Shown here one piece after another: positions 32,656 through 43,453 of a stretch of 64,000 bases of DNA. This stretch comes from Gambelia wislizenii. Its lineage: Eukaryota > Chordata > Lepidosauria > Squamata > Crotaphytidae. Where the stretch lies: positions 28,208,501-28,272,500 of the forward strand of contig JAUMIR010000003.1 of assembly GCA_030847615.1 (NCBI GenBank). Reading direction: 5' to 3'. The first letter of the stretch is position 1. Each line of letters starts with the position of its first letter. The notes beneath the pieces were generated by a model, which was given only the letters and a program-made list of their open reading frames with translations, was not told the origin of the DNA and searched no databases. The position numbers and the translations under genes are program-made.

Positions 32656-33033
32656 TTTTTTTTAAAAACTGTTGGGAGAGGCTGCTTGTTGCTGAGGGGC
32701 TTGAACTTCTGACCTTCCCCTTTTACCCTCAAGAGCCTTCCTGTGAGTCACACCTGTGAGTCACACCTGTGAGTCATTAGGGGGTGGAGCTGGGAGCCTA
32801 GCTCTATATAAGTCCTTGCAGAGGCTTTCCAGGCCAGTTTCCTGCCAGAGAGAAGGAGAGCAGCTTCTGGACAGCAAGTTTCCTGCCAGTTTCCTGCCAG
32901 GGAGAAGAAGGAAGCAACTTCTGGACAGCCATTCTGACTGGGGAGATTGATTTTTTTTAAAAAACTGTTGGGAGAGGCTGCTTGTTGCTGAGGGGCTTGA
33001 ACTTCTGACCTTCCCCTTTTACCCTCAAGAGCC
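32656..33033 (+). promoter_or_regulatory. CR1 5' region: partial dimer with AP-1-like sites and TATA
   Basis: The block gttgggagaggctgcttg (first 32671, second 32967) repeats at a spacing of 296 bp and extends for about 80 bp (to caagagcc). Between the copies, TGAGTCA occurs at 32744-32750, 32757-32763 and 32770-32776, 13 bp apart. TATATAA follows at 32805-32811. Four ttcctgccag motifs come next. TGAGTCA is the AP-1 consensus. A tandem promoter arrangement is inferred from the layout, not shown. Confidence 0.55.
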
Positions 33034-33156
33034 AGAGGCGCAAGCCTAACGGCGCGCGAATTTCAGTAACCAAACAAAAATACAGCAGACCTAAAAGTAC
33101 AGCTTAGCATTCTCAGCGTTAACTAAGAGTTCTTAGATTACCTAAAAGCTCTCATC

Positions 33157-34134
33157 ATGGACACTGAGGGGACTGCAGCAGTCACTTGCAACACATGTGC
33201 GATGTTTGTATTCTTGTCTACAGACGTGGAGAACTTCACATGCACCAAATGCAAGCTGGTAGCCCTCTTGGAGGAGAAAGTACAGCAGCTGGAGACACGG
33301 GTAGCTACACTTCAACAGATTCGTGAGCAAGAGGTTTTCCTGGACAGAACAGAACGAACAGTCTTGGATGGGGACCGCACAGAGGAAGTGGCTGTGGAGG
33401 AGAGGGTCACTTCACGGACACAGGAAGTAGACAGCTGGAGGAATGTCACACACAGAACAAGAAAATCCAGGGATTCTTCCAGCAGCTTGCAGCTACAGAA
33501 TCGATTCGAAGCCCTTTCCCTTATCAAGGACAACGAGGAAGAACAGCATGGACAGACTTCAGGGGTAGAGCAGGGGACCTTGAGAGGACCACCGCAAGGA
33601 ACAGCAGCTGCGAAGCCTCAGCGGAGGCGTGTGGTGGTGGTGGGGGACTCCTTGCTGAGGGGTACAGAAGCAGTGGTATGTGGGCCTGACAAGATGACTC
33701 GGGAGGTGTGTTGTCTCCCTGGGGCAAAGATCTGTGATGTGACCGAGAGGCTGACAAGTCTCGTCAAGCCTACAGATCATTACCCCTTCCTTTTGGTCCA
33801 TGTGGGAACCAATGATACTGCAAGGCACAGCTTTCCCAAGATCAGAAGAGATTATGAGGCCCTGGGGAGGAAGCTGAAAGAAATGAACGCACAGGTGGTC
33901 ATCTCGTCTCTTCTGCCAGTTGAAGGGCATGGTCCAAGAAGGGAGAGGAAAATAGCCGACGTAAACAACTGGCTCCGTAGATGGTGTCGCCGAGAACAAA
34001 TTGGATTCTTGGATCATGGACTGCGCTTCCATGCGGGGGGACTTCTGGCAAGAGATGGGGTGCATCTTACAACAGTTGGAAGAAACATTTTTGCCAACAG
34101 TCTCAAGAATTTGATCAGGAGGGCTTTAAACTGA
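33157..34134 (+). CDS. CR1 ORF1: Cys-rich, coiled-coil, SGNH-esterase protein
   Basis: This intact 325-residue frame encodes a CR1-type ORF1 protein, thought to bind element RNA and to contain a lipase/esterase-like domain. Two CxxC pairs (C11/C14 and C29/C32) look like a small zinc-binding module. A heptad-rich stretch (about 33-60) should form a coiled coil. A polar linker follows. From about residue 157 an SGNH hydrolase domain is visible: VVVVGDSLLRG with the likely nucleophile S165, the GTND block at 217-220, and DGVHLT with D300 and H303. All expected catalytic residues are present. The start is the ATG in tcatcatgg; no earlier in-frame ATG is supported. The stop is 5 bp before the ORF2 ATG. 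The catalytic role is known only from family resemblance. Confidence 0.85.
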   Translation: MDTEGTAAVTCNTCAMFVFLSTDVENFTCTKCKLVALLEEKVQQLETRVATLQQIREQEVFLDRTERTVLDGDRTEEVAVEERVTSRTQEVDSWRNVTHRTRKSRDSSSSLQLQNRFEALSLIKDNEEEQHGQTSGVEQGTLRGPPQGTAAAKPQRRRVVVVGDSLLRGTEAVVCGPDKMTREVCCLPGAKICDVTERLTSLVKPTDHYPFLLVHVGTNDTARHSFPKIRRDYEALGRKLKEMNAQVVISSLLPVEGHGPRRERKIADVNNWLRRWCRREQIGFLDHGLRFHAGGLLARDGVHLTTVGRNIFANSLKNLIRRALN

Positions 34135-34139
34135 GTCAA

Positions 34140-37054
34140 ATGGGGGAGGGAGACAGTATTCTGGAAGGCAAAAGAGCTGGAGAAAATAGTCAAACTGTCA
34201 TTGAGGGAACAAGGCGAACAGCGCAAGGACCCAACAGTGGGAGGCAAAAAAACTTGCACAGGGAGCAAGTAAAGGGAACACATGGTCTCAGATGTCTCTA
34301 CACTAATGCACAGAGCATGGGAAATAAGCAAGATGAACTAGAACTCCTTGCACTACAAAACAAATATGATATAATAGGTGTTACTGAAACCTGGTGGGAC
34401 GAGTCTCATGATTGGAATGTAGGAATAGAGGGGTATAACCTTTATAGGAGAAACAGGCCAAACAGGAAAGGAGGAGGAATAGCATTATATGTCAGGGATA
34501 TTTACACCAGTGAAGTGATCCATGACATCAATACTGAAAGCCAGGTGGAGAGCATCTGGATAAAAATTAAAGGGGAGGGAAACAACAGGGATGTTATTGT
34601 GGGACTCTACTACAGACCCCCAAATCAGACGGAGGAACTGGATGTTGCCTTTCTAGAACAGATGAACATACATGCAGAAAGGAGAGATGTAGTAGTGATG
34701 GCTGACTTCAACTATCCTGATATTTGCTGGCAATCTAACTCAGCCAAAACTACAAGGTCTAGCAAATTCCTTACATGCCTGGAAGACAATTTCATGGTCC
34801 AAAAGGTGGAAGAGGCAACAAGGGGGTCAGCTATTTTAGATCTGATCCTAACCAACAGAGACGACCTTGTTAATGGGGTGCAAGTGGTGGGATCCTTAGG
34901 TGAGAGTGATCATGTTCTCCTGGAGTTTGTTATACAATGGAAAGGAGAAGCCAGGCATAGTCAGACACGCATTCTTGACTTTAGGAGAGCTGATTTCAAT
35001 AAACTCAGGAAAAAATTCTGGGGATGATCCCATGGTCAAGAATACTAAAAGAGAAGGGACCTCAAGATGGATGGGACTTTCTCAAAAGTGAGATACTGAA
35101 GGCACAATTTCAAACAGTACCATTGAGGAAGAAAAATGGGAGGTGTCTCAAGAAACCAGGATGGATGACTAAAGAACTTTCAAGGGAGCTAAGTTTTAAA
35201 CGGAACATGTATAGGAAATGGAAAAGGGGGGAAATCACCAAAGAAGAATTCAAACAGATAGCGAACACGTGTAGGAGTAAAGTCAGAAAAGCTAAAGCGC
35301 AGAATGAGCTCAGGCTTGCTAGGGAGGTTAAGAACAATAAAAAGGGTTTTTTTGGGTATGTCCGCAGCAAAAGGAGGAAGAAGGAAATGATAGGGCCGCT
35401 ACGTGGAGAAGATGGCAAAATGCTAACAGGGGACAGAGAAAAGGCAGAATTACTCAACACCTTCTTTGCCTCAGTGTTTTCAGAAAAGGAAAAGGAGGAC
35501 CAACCTGAGGAGAATGGAACAGAGGACACAACAGGGGAAATCCAGCTCAAAATAAGTAAAGAGGTAGTACAGGAATACCTTCTTAATCTAAATGAATTTA
35601 AATCTCCAGGACCAGATGAACTACATCCAAGAGTATTAAAAGAGCTGGCAAATATAATCTCAGAGCCATTGGCAATAATATTTGAGAACTCCTGGAGAAC
35701 AGGGGAAGTCCCAGCAGACTGGAGGAGGGCAAACGTTGTTCCCATCTTCAAAAAGGGGAAAAAAGAGGATCCCAACAACTATCGTCCAGTTAGTCTGACA
35801 TCAATACCAGGGAAGATTCTAGAACAGATCATTAAACAGAGAGTCTGTGAACATTTAGAAGGCAATGCCATAATCACAAAAAGTCAGCATGGGTTTCAGA
35901 GAAACAAGTCATGCCAGACTAATCTGATCTCTTTTTTTGATAAAGTTACCAGCTTGGTAGATGAAGGGAATGCTGTGGACATTGCATACCTTGATTTCAG
36001 TAAGGCCTTTGACAAGGTTCCCCATGACATTCTTGCAAACAAGCTTGTAAAATGTGGGCTAGACAAGTTAACTGTTCAATGGATTTGTAATTGGTTGACC
36101 GGCCGAACCCAAAGGGTGCTCAGCAGTGGCTCCTCTTCGTCTTGGAAAGATGTGACCAGTGGGGTGCCACAGGGTTCTGTCCTGGGCCCAGTGCTATTCA
36201 ACATCTTTATCAATGACTTAGATGAGGGAATTAGGGGCATACTTATCAAATTTGCAGATGACACCAAATTGGGAGGAGTAGCTAATACCCTAGAGGACAG
36301 GATCAAAATTCAGAATGACCTGGATAGACTGGAGAGCTGGGCCAAAGCTAACAAAATGAAATTCAATACGGAGAAATGTAAAGTACTGCATTTAGGGCGG
36401 AAAAATGAAATGCATAAATATAGGATGGGAGAGACCTGGCTGAATGAGACTACGTGCTAAAGGGATCTAGGAGTCCTAGTAGACCACAAGTTGAACATGA
36501 GCCAACAGTGTGATGCGGCAGCTAAAAAGGCCAATGCAATTTTGGGCTGTATCAATAGAAGTATAGTGTCTAGATCAAGGGAAGTAATAGTGCCACTCTA
36601 TTCTGCCTTGGTCAGACCTCACTTACAATACTGTGTCCAGTTCTGGGCACCACAATTCAGAAAGGATATTGACAAATTGGAGCGTGTCCAGAGAAGGGCA
36701 ACTAAAATGGTGAAAGGTCTGGAAACAATGCCTTATGAGGAGAGACTTAGGGAGCTGGGTATGTTTAGCCTGGAAAAAAGACGGTTTAGAGGCGATATGA
36801 TAGCCCTGTTTAAGTATTTGAAGGGATGTCACGCTGAGGATGGAGCAGGCTTGTTTTCTGCTGCTCCAGAGACTGGAACACGGAGCAATGCGTGCAAGCT
36901 CCAGGAACAGAGATTCCACCTCAACATGAGGAGGAACTTTTTGACAGTAAGAGCTGTTCGGCAGTGGAACGCACTCCCTCGGAGCGTGGTGGGGTCTCCT
37001 TCCTTGGAGGTCTTTAAACAGAGGCTGGATGGCCATCTGTCGGGGATGCTTTGA
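34140..37054 (+). pseudogene. CR1 ORF2: endonuclease-reverse transcriptase, broken
   Basis: It encodes an APE-like endonuclease followed by reverse transcriptase, the enzymes for target-primed reverse transcription. Endonuclease landmarks: TNAQSM (N at 34305), GVTETWW (E at 34386), YYRPP (about 34608), ADFNYPD (34701; the usual G before DFN is A here), and SDH at 34905-34913. RT blocks include AYLDFSKAFD (D at 35993), SGVPQGSVLGP (about 36157-36189) and FADD (36251-36262). The frame changes near 35020-35027, consistent with a net one-base loss, separating the endonuclease from the RT. A TAA at 36458-36460 interrupts the C-terminal part, which stays open in the same frame to 37054. Without those two lesions the frame would be about 970 residues. 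The RT core itself is uninterrupted. Confidence 0.9.
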
Positions 37055-37330
37055 TTGTGATTTCCTGCGTGGCAGGGGGGTTGGACTGGATGGCCCTCGT
37101 GGTCTCTTCCAACTCTGCAATTCTATGATTCTATGATTCTATGATAAGTGTCTGAAAGATTTTCCTTGATTCCATGGCAGGAACGGGAGTGGGGGTAGCA
37201 AGGCAGGAACGGGGCATAAAGGCCCCGTCTGAAAATCTCCTAAGTGGGTTTCCATGGCCAATCAAAGATTCAAATACTGGTCTACCTGATTCATTTCTCA
37301 ACACTCAACCCACTACACTACTCTGGCTTC

Positions 37331-37777
37331 CTAATTTTATAGATACACTCCCAGAAAATCTTGCATAATTGGCAAATATGGTTACAATCCCTGGTTGTTT
37401 TCTGGTATATTTTTTTTCCTGGAAGAGGTAAAAGAAAGAGAATTGGGGAGGAGGAGAAGGAGGAGGATACAGAGACCTGCAGGATTTATTGAGGTCAGTG
37501 GGATTTACAAAGTTAAAATGCTGAGAATCAAGATAACATAATTTTTCCTCTTCCTCCTCTAGTCCACACAAAGGCCCACCAAATCGGTGTACTGAAAACC
37601 CTAATGTCTGTATGCTAACCTATATCCATTTTAACCCTAAAATCTTTGGGATTGAATCACACACACCACTTTCATCTCTCCTCTTTGTCCTCCACACTAG
37701 TCCATGCCATGCAGAGATCACCCAGATGATTACCATAACACCTGCAATTTAATCCCAATCCATGTTAACACTAAAAT
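37331..37777. other. No feature recognised
   Basis: A purine-rich patch (37425-37470) and a pyrimidine-rich patch (37545-37560). No gene. Confidence 0.45.
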
Positions 37778-38507
37778 GTTGTAAAGTCTGTTCAGCAGTT
37801 CACCTACCTGGGAAGCATAATCTCCTCAGATGCCAAGATTGACAAAGAGACCAATCACAGATTAGCAAAGGCATATAGCACATTTGGATGACTTTACAAA
37901 AGAGTCTGGAGTAATAAACACCTGAGGCGAAGCACAAAAATCAGTGTGTATAGAGCCATTCTACTGTCTATTCTCCTTTATGGGTCTGAAACATGGATCA
38001 CCTATCGCCACCACTTATGACTCCTTGAATGCTTTCATCAGCACTGTATACGCACAATCCTAAATATACACTGGACTGATTATATGACGAATGTTGCTGT
38101 CCTTGAGCAAGCAGGGATCACCAGCATTGAGGCCATGATATTGAGAACACAGCTGCACTGGGCAGGGCATGTTTCTAGGATGGAGGACCATCGCCTCCCA
38201 AAAATAGTACTCTACGGTGAACTTGCCATGGGTCAGTGTAAGAGGGGCACTCCAAAAATTGATACAAGGACTCCCTGAAATAACATCTCAGACTTGGCCA
38301 AATTGATCACCAACAATGGTTCGCCCTGGCCTCACATCGGGAGGCATGGAGACGCACTATCCACAATGCTGCAGCCTTATTTGAGAACTCACGCCAAACA
38401 AGTCTTGAAGAGAAACAACAGCACAGAAAGAATCACAACCCGGAAACATCACCCAAGGAGACCTTCTGCTGTGCTTTCTGCAACCAGACTTGTTTATCTC
38501 GGAAAGG
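37778..38507 (+). mobile_element. LINE family L, ORF2 fragment, copy d
   Basis: Plus-strand copy of the same LINE end: QQFTYLGSIISSDAKID, LYKRVWSNKHLRR, ILLYGSETW, EQAGITSIEAMILRTQLHW. In-frame stops and a frameshift interrupt it (tgactttac at 37890, tga in tatgactcc at 38019, and a break near 38265). The 3' end stops at tttatctcgga, so the usual hairpin and tail are missing. Confidence 0.75.
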
Positions 38508-40908
38508 CCCCCCAAGCTGGATTTGCTGAGCAGAGGCCACTGCAAGCAACAGGGGTCTGTTCTCCTCTCATTTGGGACACAGCAGACTGTTGTTTCCATC
38601 TTCCTCCCATGAGCAAGCTCCAGCGAAAGGAGGAATCCTAATTATGACTGTCACACCAGAGATTGCTCACAGGAGTAGGTGGAAACATCAATTTGCTGCA
38701 TCCCGATTGACAAGAGACCAGATCCTTGTTACTCACATAGTAGACTATAGACCATGATTTTTAAAAAAACAAAACAGAACCTGAGTGGTATTTTAAAGTA
38801 TTCATTAGCTCGTAATAAAATAAATGGATGTAATTGTATTTGGTAGGTGCCTTTTAAAATAATTGTCTTTGTCACTTATCTATGTTGTTCGTGTAAGAAA
38901 GCTATAATTACAGATACAATACCTGATTTCCATAGCTACAACATTCAGATTCAATAAGAAAGGCATGCTATTATGTCATTTCAAAAAAACATTGCTCAAT
39001 ATGTTTGCTTGGCAAAGATTTTAATGTGAGTCAATCATATACAGTGTTTTAAAATTATTTCATGTATCCATCTCTGTGATTGTTATTGGTACACTAGTAA
39101 AAGCAATGAGAGCAGCATTCTGATTCTATGCTAGGAGCATTTTGCCTAGAGATAAGTCCATTGAATTAAATTCTCCCCATTTTGTTAATCCCTATATATC
39201 ATATACTATATAACACCTGTACTCAATGTGGTAACTTCAGTATTTTCCTGACTGCAACTATCATCCCTAACCATTAGCTCATGGATTAGGGCAGATGGAG
39301 ATGTAACGAAAATATATGTAAGAAAGTACATTGGGAAAGACTATTATATAGAATTCTGTGCCAACATGGCTATTGCAATGGTTGTCCAGCCTTACTCTTG
39401 TACACTTTATGGAAAGAAGAGTGTAGTTAGTAGGGATTAGAAGGTCCAGTTTTTATATGAATTTACCTATCAAACCCATAAGCAATCTGGAGATGTATTT
39501 GCATGCAAATAATTGAACTTGTCAATAATTTTTGAGTTGAAAAAATGCACACAAAATGAGCATACTAAGGAAATGTATATGAAACAGGCTTATATTAGAC
39601 GGTGGAATACACTTTTAAAAGATGTACACCTTAGGGAAAAGCATACAAAAATGTATACAAGTTTTGTATGGCTTCTTTTATGATGATTTCCCCCCCTAAA
39701 TTTACAAGCTGATGCAAATGAGGGCCAAAACAAAATATTTTCTGCACAATATTATATTACAATATTATTTTCTGTCTAGAAGTATTATTTTCTATGCAAA
39801 AATGCTATTTTCTGTTGTACCTATGTGTGAATTTTGCACAGAAAAAGTCCCCAAACTGCAAATAGTCTTTGAAAATTGTAATTTTAGAACTGGTTTAGTG
39901 GAGAATTACATCCCTAAGCCTTAATGGGGGCATCTATAAAAGGAAACCACATGGGTCAGCCAGGCAGATAATGTGGCTGGTTCACATATCAAAAACTCTG
40001 GACACCATGGGAGGAGACAAATCTGGTGCAAGAAACAAGATTATCATCTTCCTGATCTCTTTAATTCACTAGTCGACTCACAAGTGCATCATAGGACTAG
40101 AATAGGATCTCAGCACAGCAACAAAGTGCATGCTCATGAGGGACCAGAGCTAAGTGGCTTCCACCCACGTTTGTAGGTACAGACCTTCTCATGTAGAAAT
40201 GGGCCTAGGAAAGATCTCTTTCTTGAAACCATAGAGAGCTGGTCCCAGTCAATCTAGTCAAAAGTGACGGACCAATGGCTTGACCCAGACCAATGCAATT
40301 TCCTATGCATTGCAAGTAGACAGACCCAGATTCAGTATATAATTAAGTCATCTATTTGGGGTCTAGTAAGCACCTCAGCCTAGACTGGGGCTAGGGCTTA
40401 TATGGCCCTCCAAATGTTGTTGGCCTGCAACTCCTATCACTCTAAGCCTAGCCAATGGTAAAGAATCATGGGAGCTGCAGTTCAACAATGTCTGGAGAAC
40501 TACTTGTTCTTCACCCTGGGCTAGACAGGCCACCTGACTGATTCAATAAAAGGGAGTCTTATTGTGTTCAGACTGTGTGGAAGCAAAAATTACATTGCTC
40601 AACTAATGCCTGCATTGAGCCTACAGCTGAACTATATGATACATACAACTTTAGACAGAGTGCTCCTCTGATTCATTTAATTGTGTCCAATTTACTATTG
40701 AACACATCTTATCATGGGCATGTTTATAAGAAGAAATTAATTCTGAAAAAAGGAATGGCGGATATCCTCATTGCTGCAAAGTTAATTGCTGTGAAGTTGT
40801 CTTATCAAACTGAACACATTCAGCTCACCTTATTCTTACTCTCATATAAGTTACAGTCATTGTGGAGACAAGACAAGAGGGAACATTTGTTCCAGAGTAA
40901 TTAGCATG
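38508..40908. other. No gene; short repeat at 40387-40526
   Basis: AT-rich sequence. At 40387-40526 a short foldback repeat has ggcttatatggccctcc and an inverse-like end. No coding evidence. Confidence 0.4.
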
Positions 40909-41397
40909 AGCGAGCCAGTGTGGTATAGTGGTTTGAATGTTAGACTAGGACACTGGGAGACCATGGTTCAAACCCCACTTCGCCATGGAAACAGAAGGCA
41001 GGACCAGGTCTAATAGTTTTAAGTTACAGGAGCGTAGATTTATATTGAACACTAGAAGGACCTTTTTGACAATAAGAGTGGTTCAGCAATGCCTAGAAAG
41101 GTGATGGGACCTCCTCTGGATGTCTTCAAAAAGAAGCTGGACAGATACCTGCTGAGGATGCTTTAGCAGGAGATCCTACACTGAGCTGGAAATTGGATAT
41201 GATGGCCCATGAGGCCCCTTCCAGCTTTATGATTCTGTCCATCTACCGGGTGGCCTTGGGCAAGTCACAACCTCTTAGCCTTAGAGGAAGGCAAATCAAA
41301 CCCCCTTAGCAGAAGAAATACTGCTAAGAAAACCCCATGACAGGCTCACCTTAGGGTCACCATCAGTCAGAAATAACTTAAAGGCCCACAACAACAA
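40909..41397 (+). mobile_element. ACAACA-type SINE split by a CR1 fragment
   Basis: The head (gccagtgtggtatagtgg, atggttcaaaccccac) spans 40909-40992. The body resumes at about 41241 (gggtggccttgggcaag, ctaagaaaaccccatgac) and ends with caacaac. The intervening CR1 interrupts it after the 'gccatggaaac' block. Confidence 0.75.
40993..41240 (+). mobile_element. CR1-related 3' fragment inside a SINE
   Basis: It contains agttacaggagcgtagattt, tggatgtcttcaaaaagaagctgg and ccttccagctttatgattctg, the 3' end of an older CR1 subfamily. The terminal repeat is reduced to tatgattctg. Confidence 0.6.
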
Positions 41398-41899
41398 ATT
41401 AGTATGGAATAGGATGGCCCTAAAAGGTAAAAGCAATTGCAAATCTTTGAATAGAATGTACACGTTGGAGTATATTAGCTATTCCTGGGATTTACTGGGC
41501 CAATGGCTGCGAATGGGAACGGCAGCCTAACACCTCTGGAGGGCATTGGCTGCAAAAAGTGGACAGTCTGCCCCCCATTACTTCAGGTTCATTCACACTA
41601 TGCAGTTATAGCACTGTTATTCCACTTTAACTGTCATGGTTCCATCCTATGGAATCTTGGGATTTACAGTTTAGGGAGGAGAATTTAGAATTTTTGACCA
41701 GAGTGCTCCCGTGCCTCACTGAACTACAAACCTTAGGATACCATCAGATAGCAATTAAAGTAGAATAATAGCACTATAATTGTACTAGCAGGACCCGGTC
41801 TACCATATGCCATTAAAAAACTCCCCCCAAAATGGCCAGGAGACCTCATGACAACCCTTTGAGGTAGGCTGGTGAGTTTATTTATTTTTATTTTATTTA

Positions 41900-42155
41900 G
41901 TTAGTTATTTATACCTTGCTCTTCAGCCACAAGGCTATCATAGCAGCTTACAACTTGTTTTTAAGCAATAGCAATTTACACATCTAAACTGCATTAAGCA
42001 GTTTCCAATGTGTGTTAGCTAATTGCCCCCACAAGCCGGGTCCTCATTTTACCGACCTACGAAAGGATGGAAGGCTGAGTGAACCTTGGAGCCTGCTGGA
42101 ATCGAACTTGCAACATAGTGACTTGCAGTACTGGCATTTAACCACTGCCCCCCTG
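41900..42155 (-). mobile_element. tRNA-derived SINE (family of 6331)
   Basis: The reverse complement reads a tggttaaatgccagtactgc A-box region, a gttcgattccagcagg B box, ctccaaggttcactcagcc and cggtaaaatgaggacccgg, matching the 5' part at 6331-6499 with better preservation. Confidence 0.7.
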
Positions 42156-42480
42156 CTACCATTTCTTCCCCCTGCCACCATTTCTGCCCCCTGCCACTCG
42201 TTCTACCCCCTGCTGCCATTTCTACCACCCCTGCCACTCGTTCTACCCCCTGCTGCCATTTCTACACCCTGCCACTCATTCTAAACCTCTGCTGCCATTT
42301 CTACCCCCTACTGCCATTTCTACCCCCCTGCCACTCACTCTACCCCCGCCATTTCTATCCCATGCCACTCATTCTACACCCTGCCAACATTTCTACCCCC
42401 TGGCACCATTTCTACCACCTGCCACTTGTTCTACCCCCCGCTGTCATTTCTACCCCCTGCCACCATTTCTACCCCCCACA
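42150..42480. repeat. Pyrimidine-rich minisatellite, about 20-bp units
   Basis: Variants of ctaccccctgccaccattt repeat about 15 times with unit-length variation. No coding value. Confidence 0.8.
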
Positions 42481-42675
42481 CCCTGAACTCCAGCACACAC
42501 ACACACATACCACATTCACCCCCATGTTACTCCCTCTCCCTCTCCAGTGGCCATGTTTGAAATCTACATAGTCCCGCCCCCAGTGTGTTGATTGGCTGCC
42601 CAACAGACCTGTGATTGGTTGGTCAGTTCCCTAAGCAGCCAATCAGCACTTTGGAAATGGCAACATACCCAAGAG

Positions 42676-42717
<42 letters not shown>

Positions 42718-42997
42718 TGAATGGGCCTTTCCAGAGAGACCTCTGTTAGTCTGTTTCAGTATAGAAAGAAGGAAGGATTTCTGCGACACCTTTAAGACTA
42801 TCCAGTCTATTTCAGCATGAGTTTTGGTGGACTCCCCTTTATTAGAAAACTAATGATGGGTAATGCTTTGACTAAACTTGGAAGGAAGGAGTCAGGGTGT
42901 GAATTTAATTGAGTGCTGCCTTCCACCCCCTTGCCTCCATGATTCAAGCACTAAGAATCACTAGGAATTCCATTAATGGTTACCTTATGCCCACCAC

Positions 42998-43453
42998 CTG
43001 AGATATTGTTTCAGGGAATCCTTGTATCGCTTTTTTGGAGTGCCCCTCTTACACTGACCTGTGGTGAGTTCACCGTAGAGTACTATTTCTGGGAGGCGAT
43101 GGTCCTCCATCCTAGAAACGTGCTCTGCCGATTGCATGCAAGGACTCCCTGAAACAACATCTCAGGCTCGGCCAAATTGATCACCAACAATGGTCCGCCC
43201 TGGCCTCACATTGGAAGGCATGGAGACGCACTATCCACAATGCTGCAGCCTTATTTGAGAACTCACGACGAACAAGTCTTGAAGAGAAATGACAACGCAG
43301 AAAGAATCACAACCTGGAAACATTACCCAAAGAGACCTTCTGCTGTGCTTTCTGCAGCCAGACTTGTTTATCTTGGATTGGCCTTTTTAGTCATCAGCGC
43401 ACTTGCAGAAAGCGCGGAATGAGTCCTTCCTGAATATTTGTTTGCGAAGAAAG

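Larger units (their letters stand above)
32656..37145 (+). mobile_element. Nearly full-length CR1 non-LTR retrotransposon
   Basis: About 4.49 kb. It has a 5' region with a partial tandem duplication (32656-33156), ORF1 (33157-34134), ORF2 (34140-37054) and a 91-bp 3' UTR ending in three overlapping ATTCTATGAT units. The 5' boundary is placed where the MITE E sequence stops; the 3' boundary is the end of the terminal repeat. No clear target duplication is seen, as is usual for CR1. ORF1 is intact; ORF2 carries one frameshift and one stop. It is the most complete and probably one of the youngest LINE copies here. Confidence 0.9.
32143..37241. mobile_element. Harbinger-like MITE E, TAA duplication, split by CR1
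   Basis: The ends GGAGATTTTCAGA and TCTGAAAATCTCC are flanked by TAA (32140-32142, 37242-37244). The MITE body is 32143-32655 and 37146-37241, about 610 bp. A palindromic ctattcacaatgaaacattgtgaatag lies at about 32263-32290 (shown only in part by its arms). It is non-coding and was mobilised by a transposase encoded elsewhere (inference). Confidence 0.8.
32009..37330 (-). mobile_element. ACAACA-type SINE split by MITE E and CR1
   Basis: The 3' part in reverse (ttgttgttgtatgtcttcaag to gctcaaggtcac) runs to 32139. The SINE resumes at 37245 (gtgggtttccatggcc, attcaaatactggtctacc) and ends near 37330 with the tRNA-like head in reverse (cactacactactctggc). The intervening sequence is bounded by TAA on both sides. 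Confidence 0.75.
41788..42712 (+). repeat. Dispersed repeat H, copy 2, ending in (TA)n
   Basis: It starts tactagcaggacccgg, contains aaaaaactccccccaaaatgg and the inverse CCAAT-rich block (gtgtgttgattggctgcc), and ends gcaacatacccaagag followed by about 17 TA units. The ends match the copy at 22945-23400. A SINE and a pyrimidine-rich minisatellite lie inside it. The class is unknown. Confidence 0.45.
41586..42727. mobile_element. MITE A-like element, copy 3, split by repeat H
   Basis: The left arm ggttcattcacactatgc (41586) pairs with tagtgtgaatgggcc (ending 42727). The inner arms at 41606-41640 and 41750-41786 also pair (gcactgttattccactttaa / ttaaagtagaataatagc). Repeat H sits in the right arm. 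Confidence 0.55.

Noticed and set aside
32656..33033. LTRs flanking the CR1
   Set aside because: The repeated block occurs twice at the 5' side only and not at the 3' end, and the element ends with a CR1 tail repeat.
33559..34065. 168-codon minus-strand frame opposite CR1 ORF1
   Set aside because: A shadow of the coding strand; the plus-strand frame carries the SGNH motifs.
35110..35778. 222-codon minus-strand frame opposite CR1 ORF2
   Set aside because: A shadow of the reverse transcriptase frame, with no recognisable domain.
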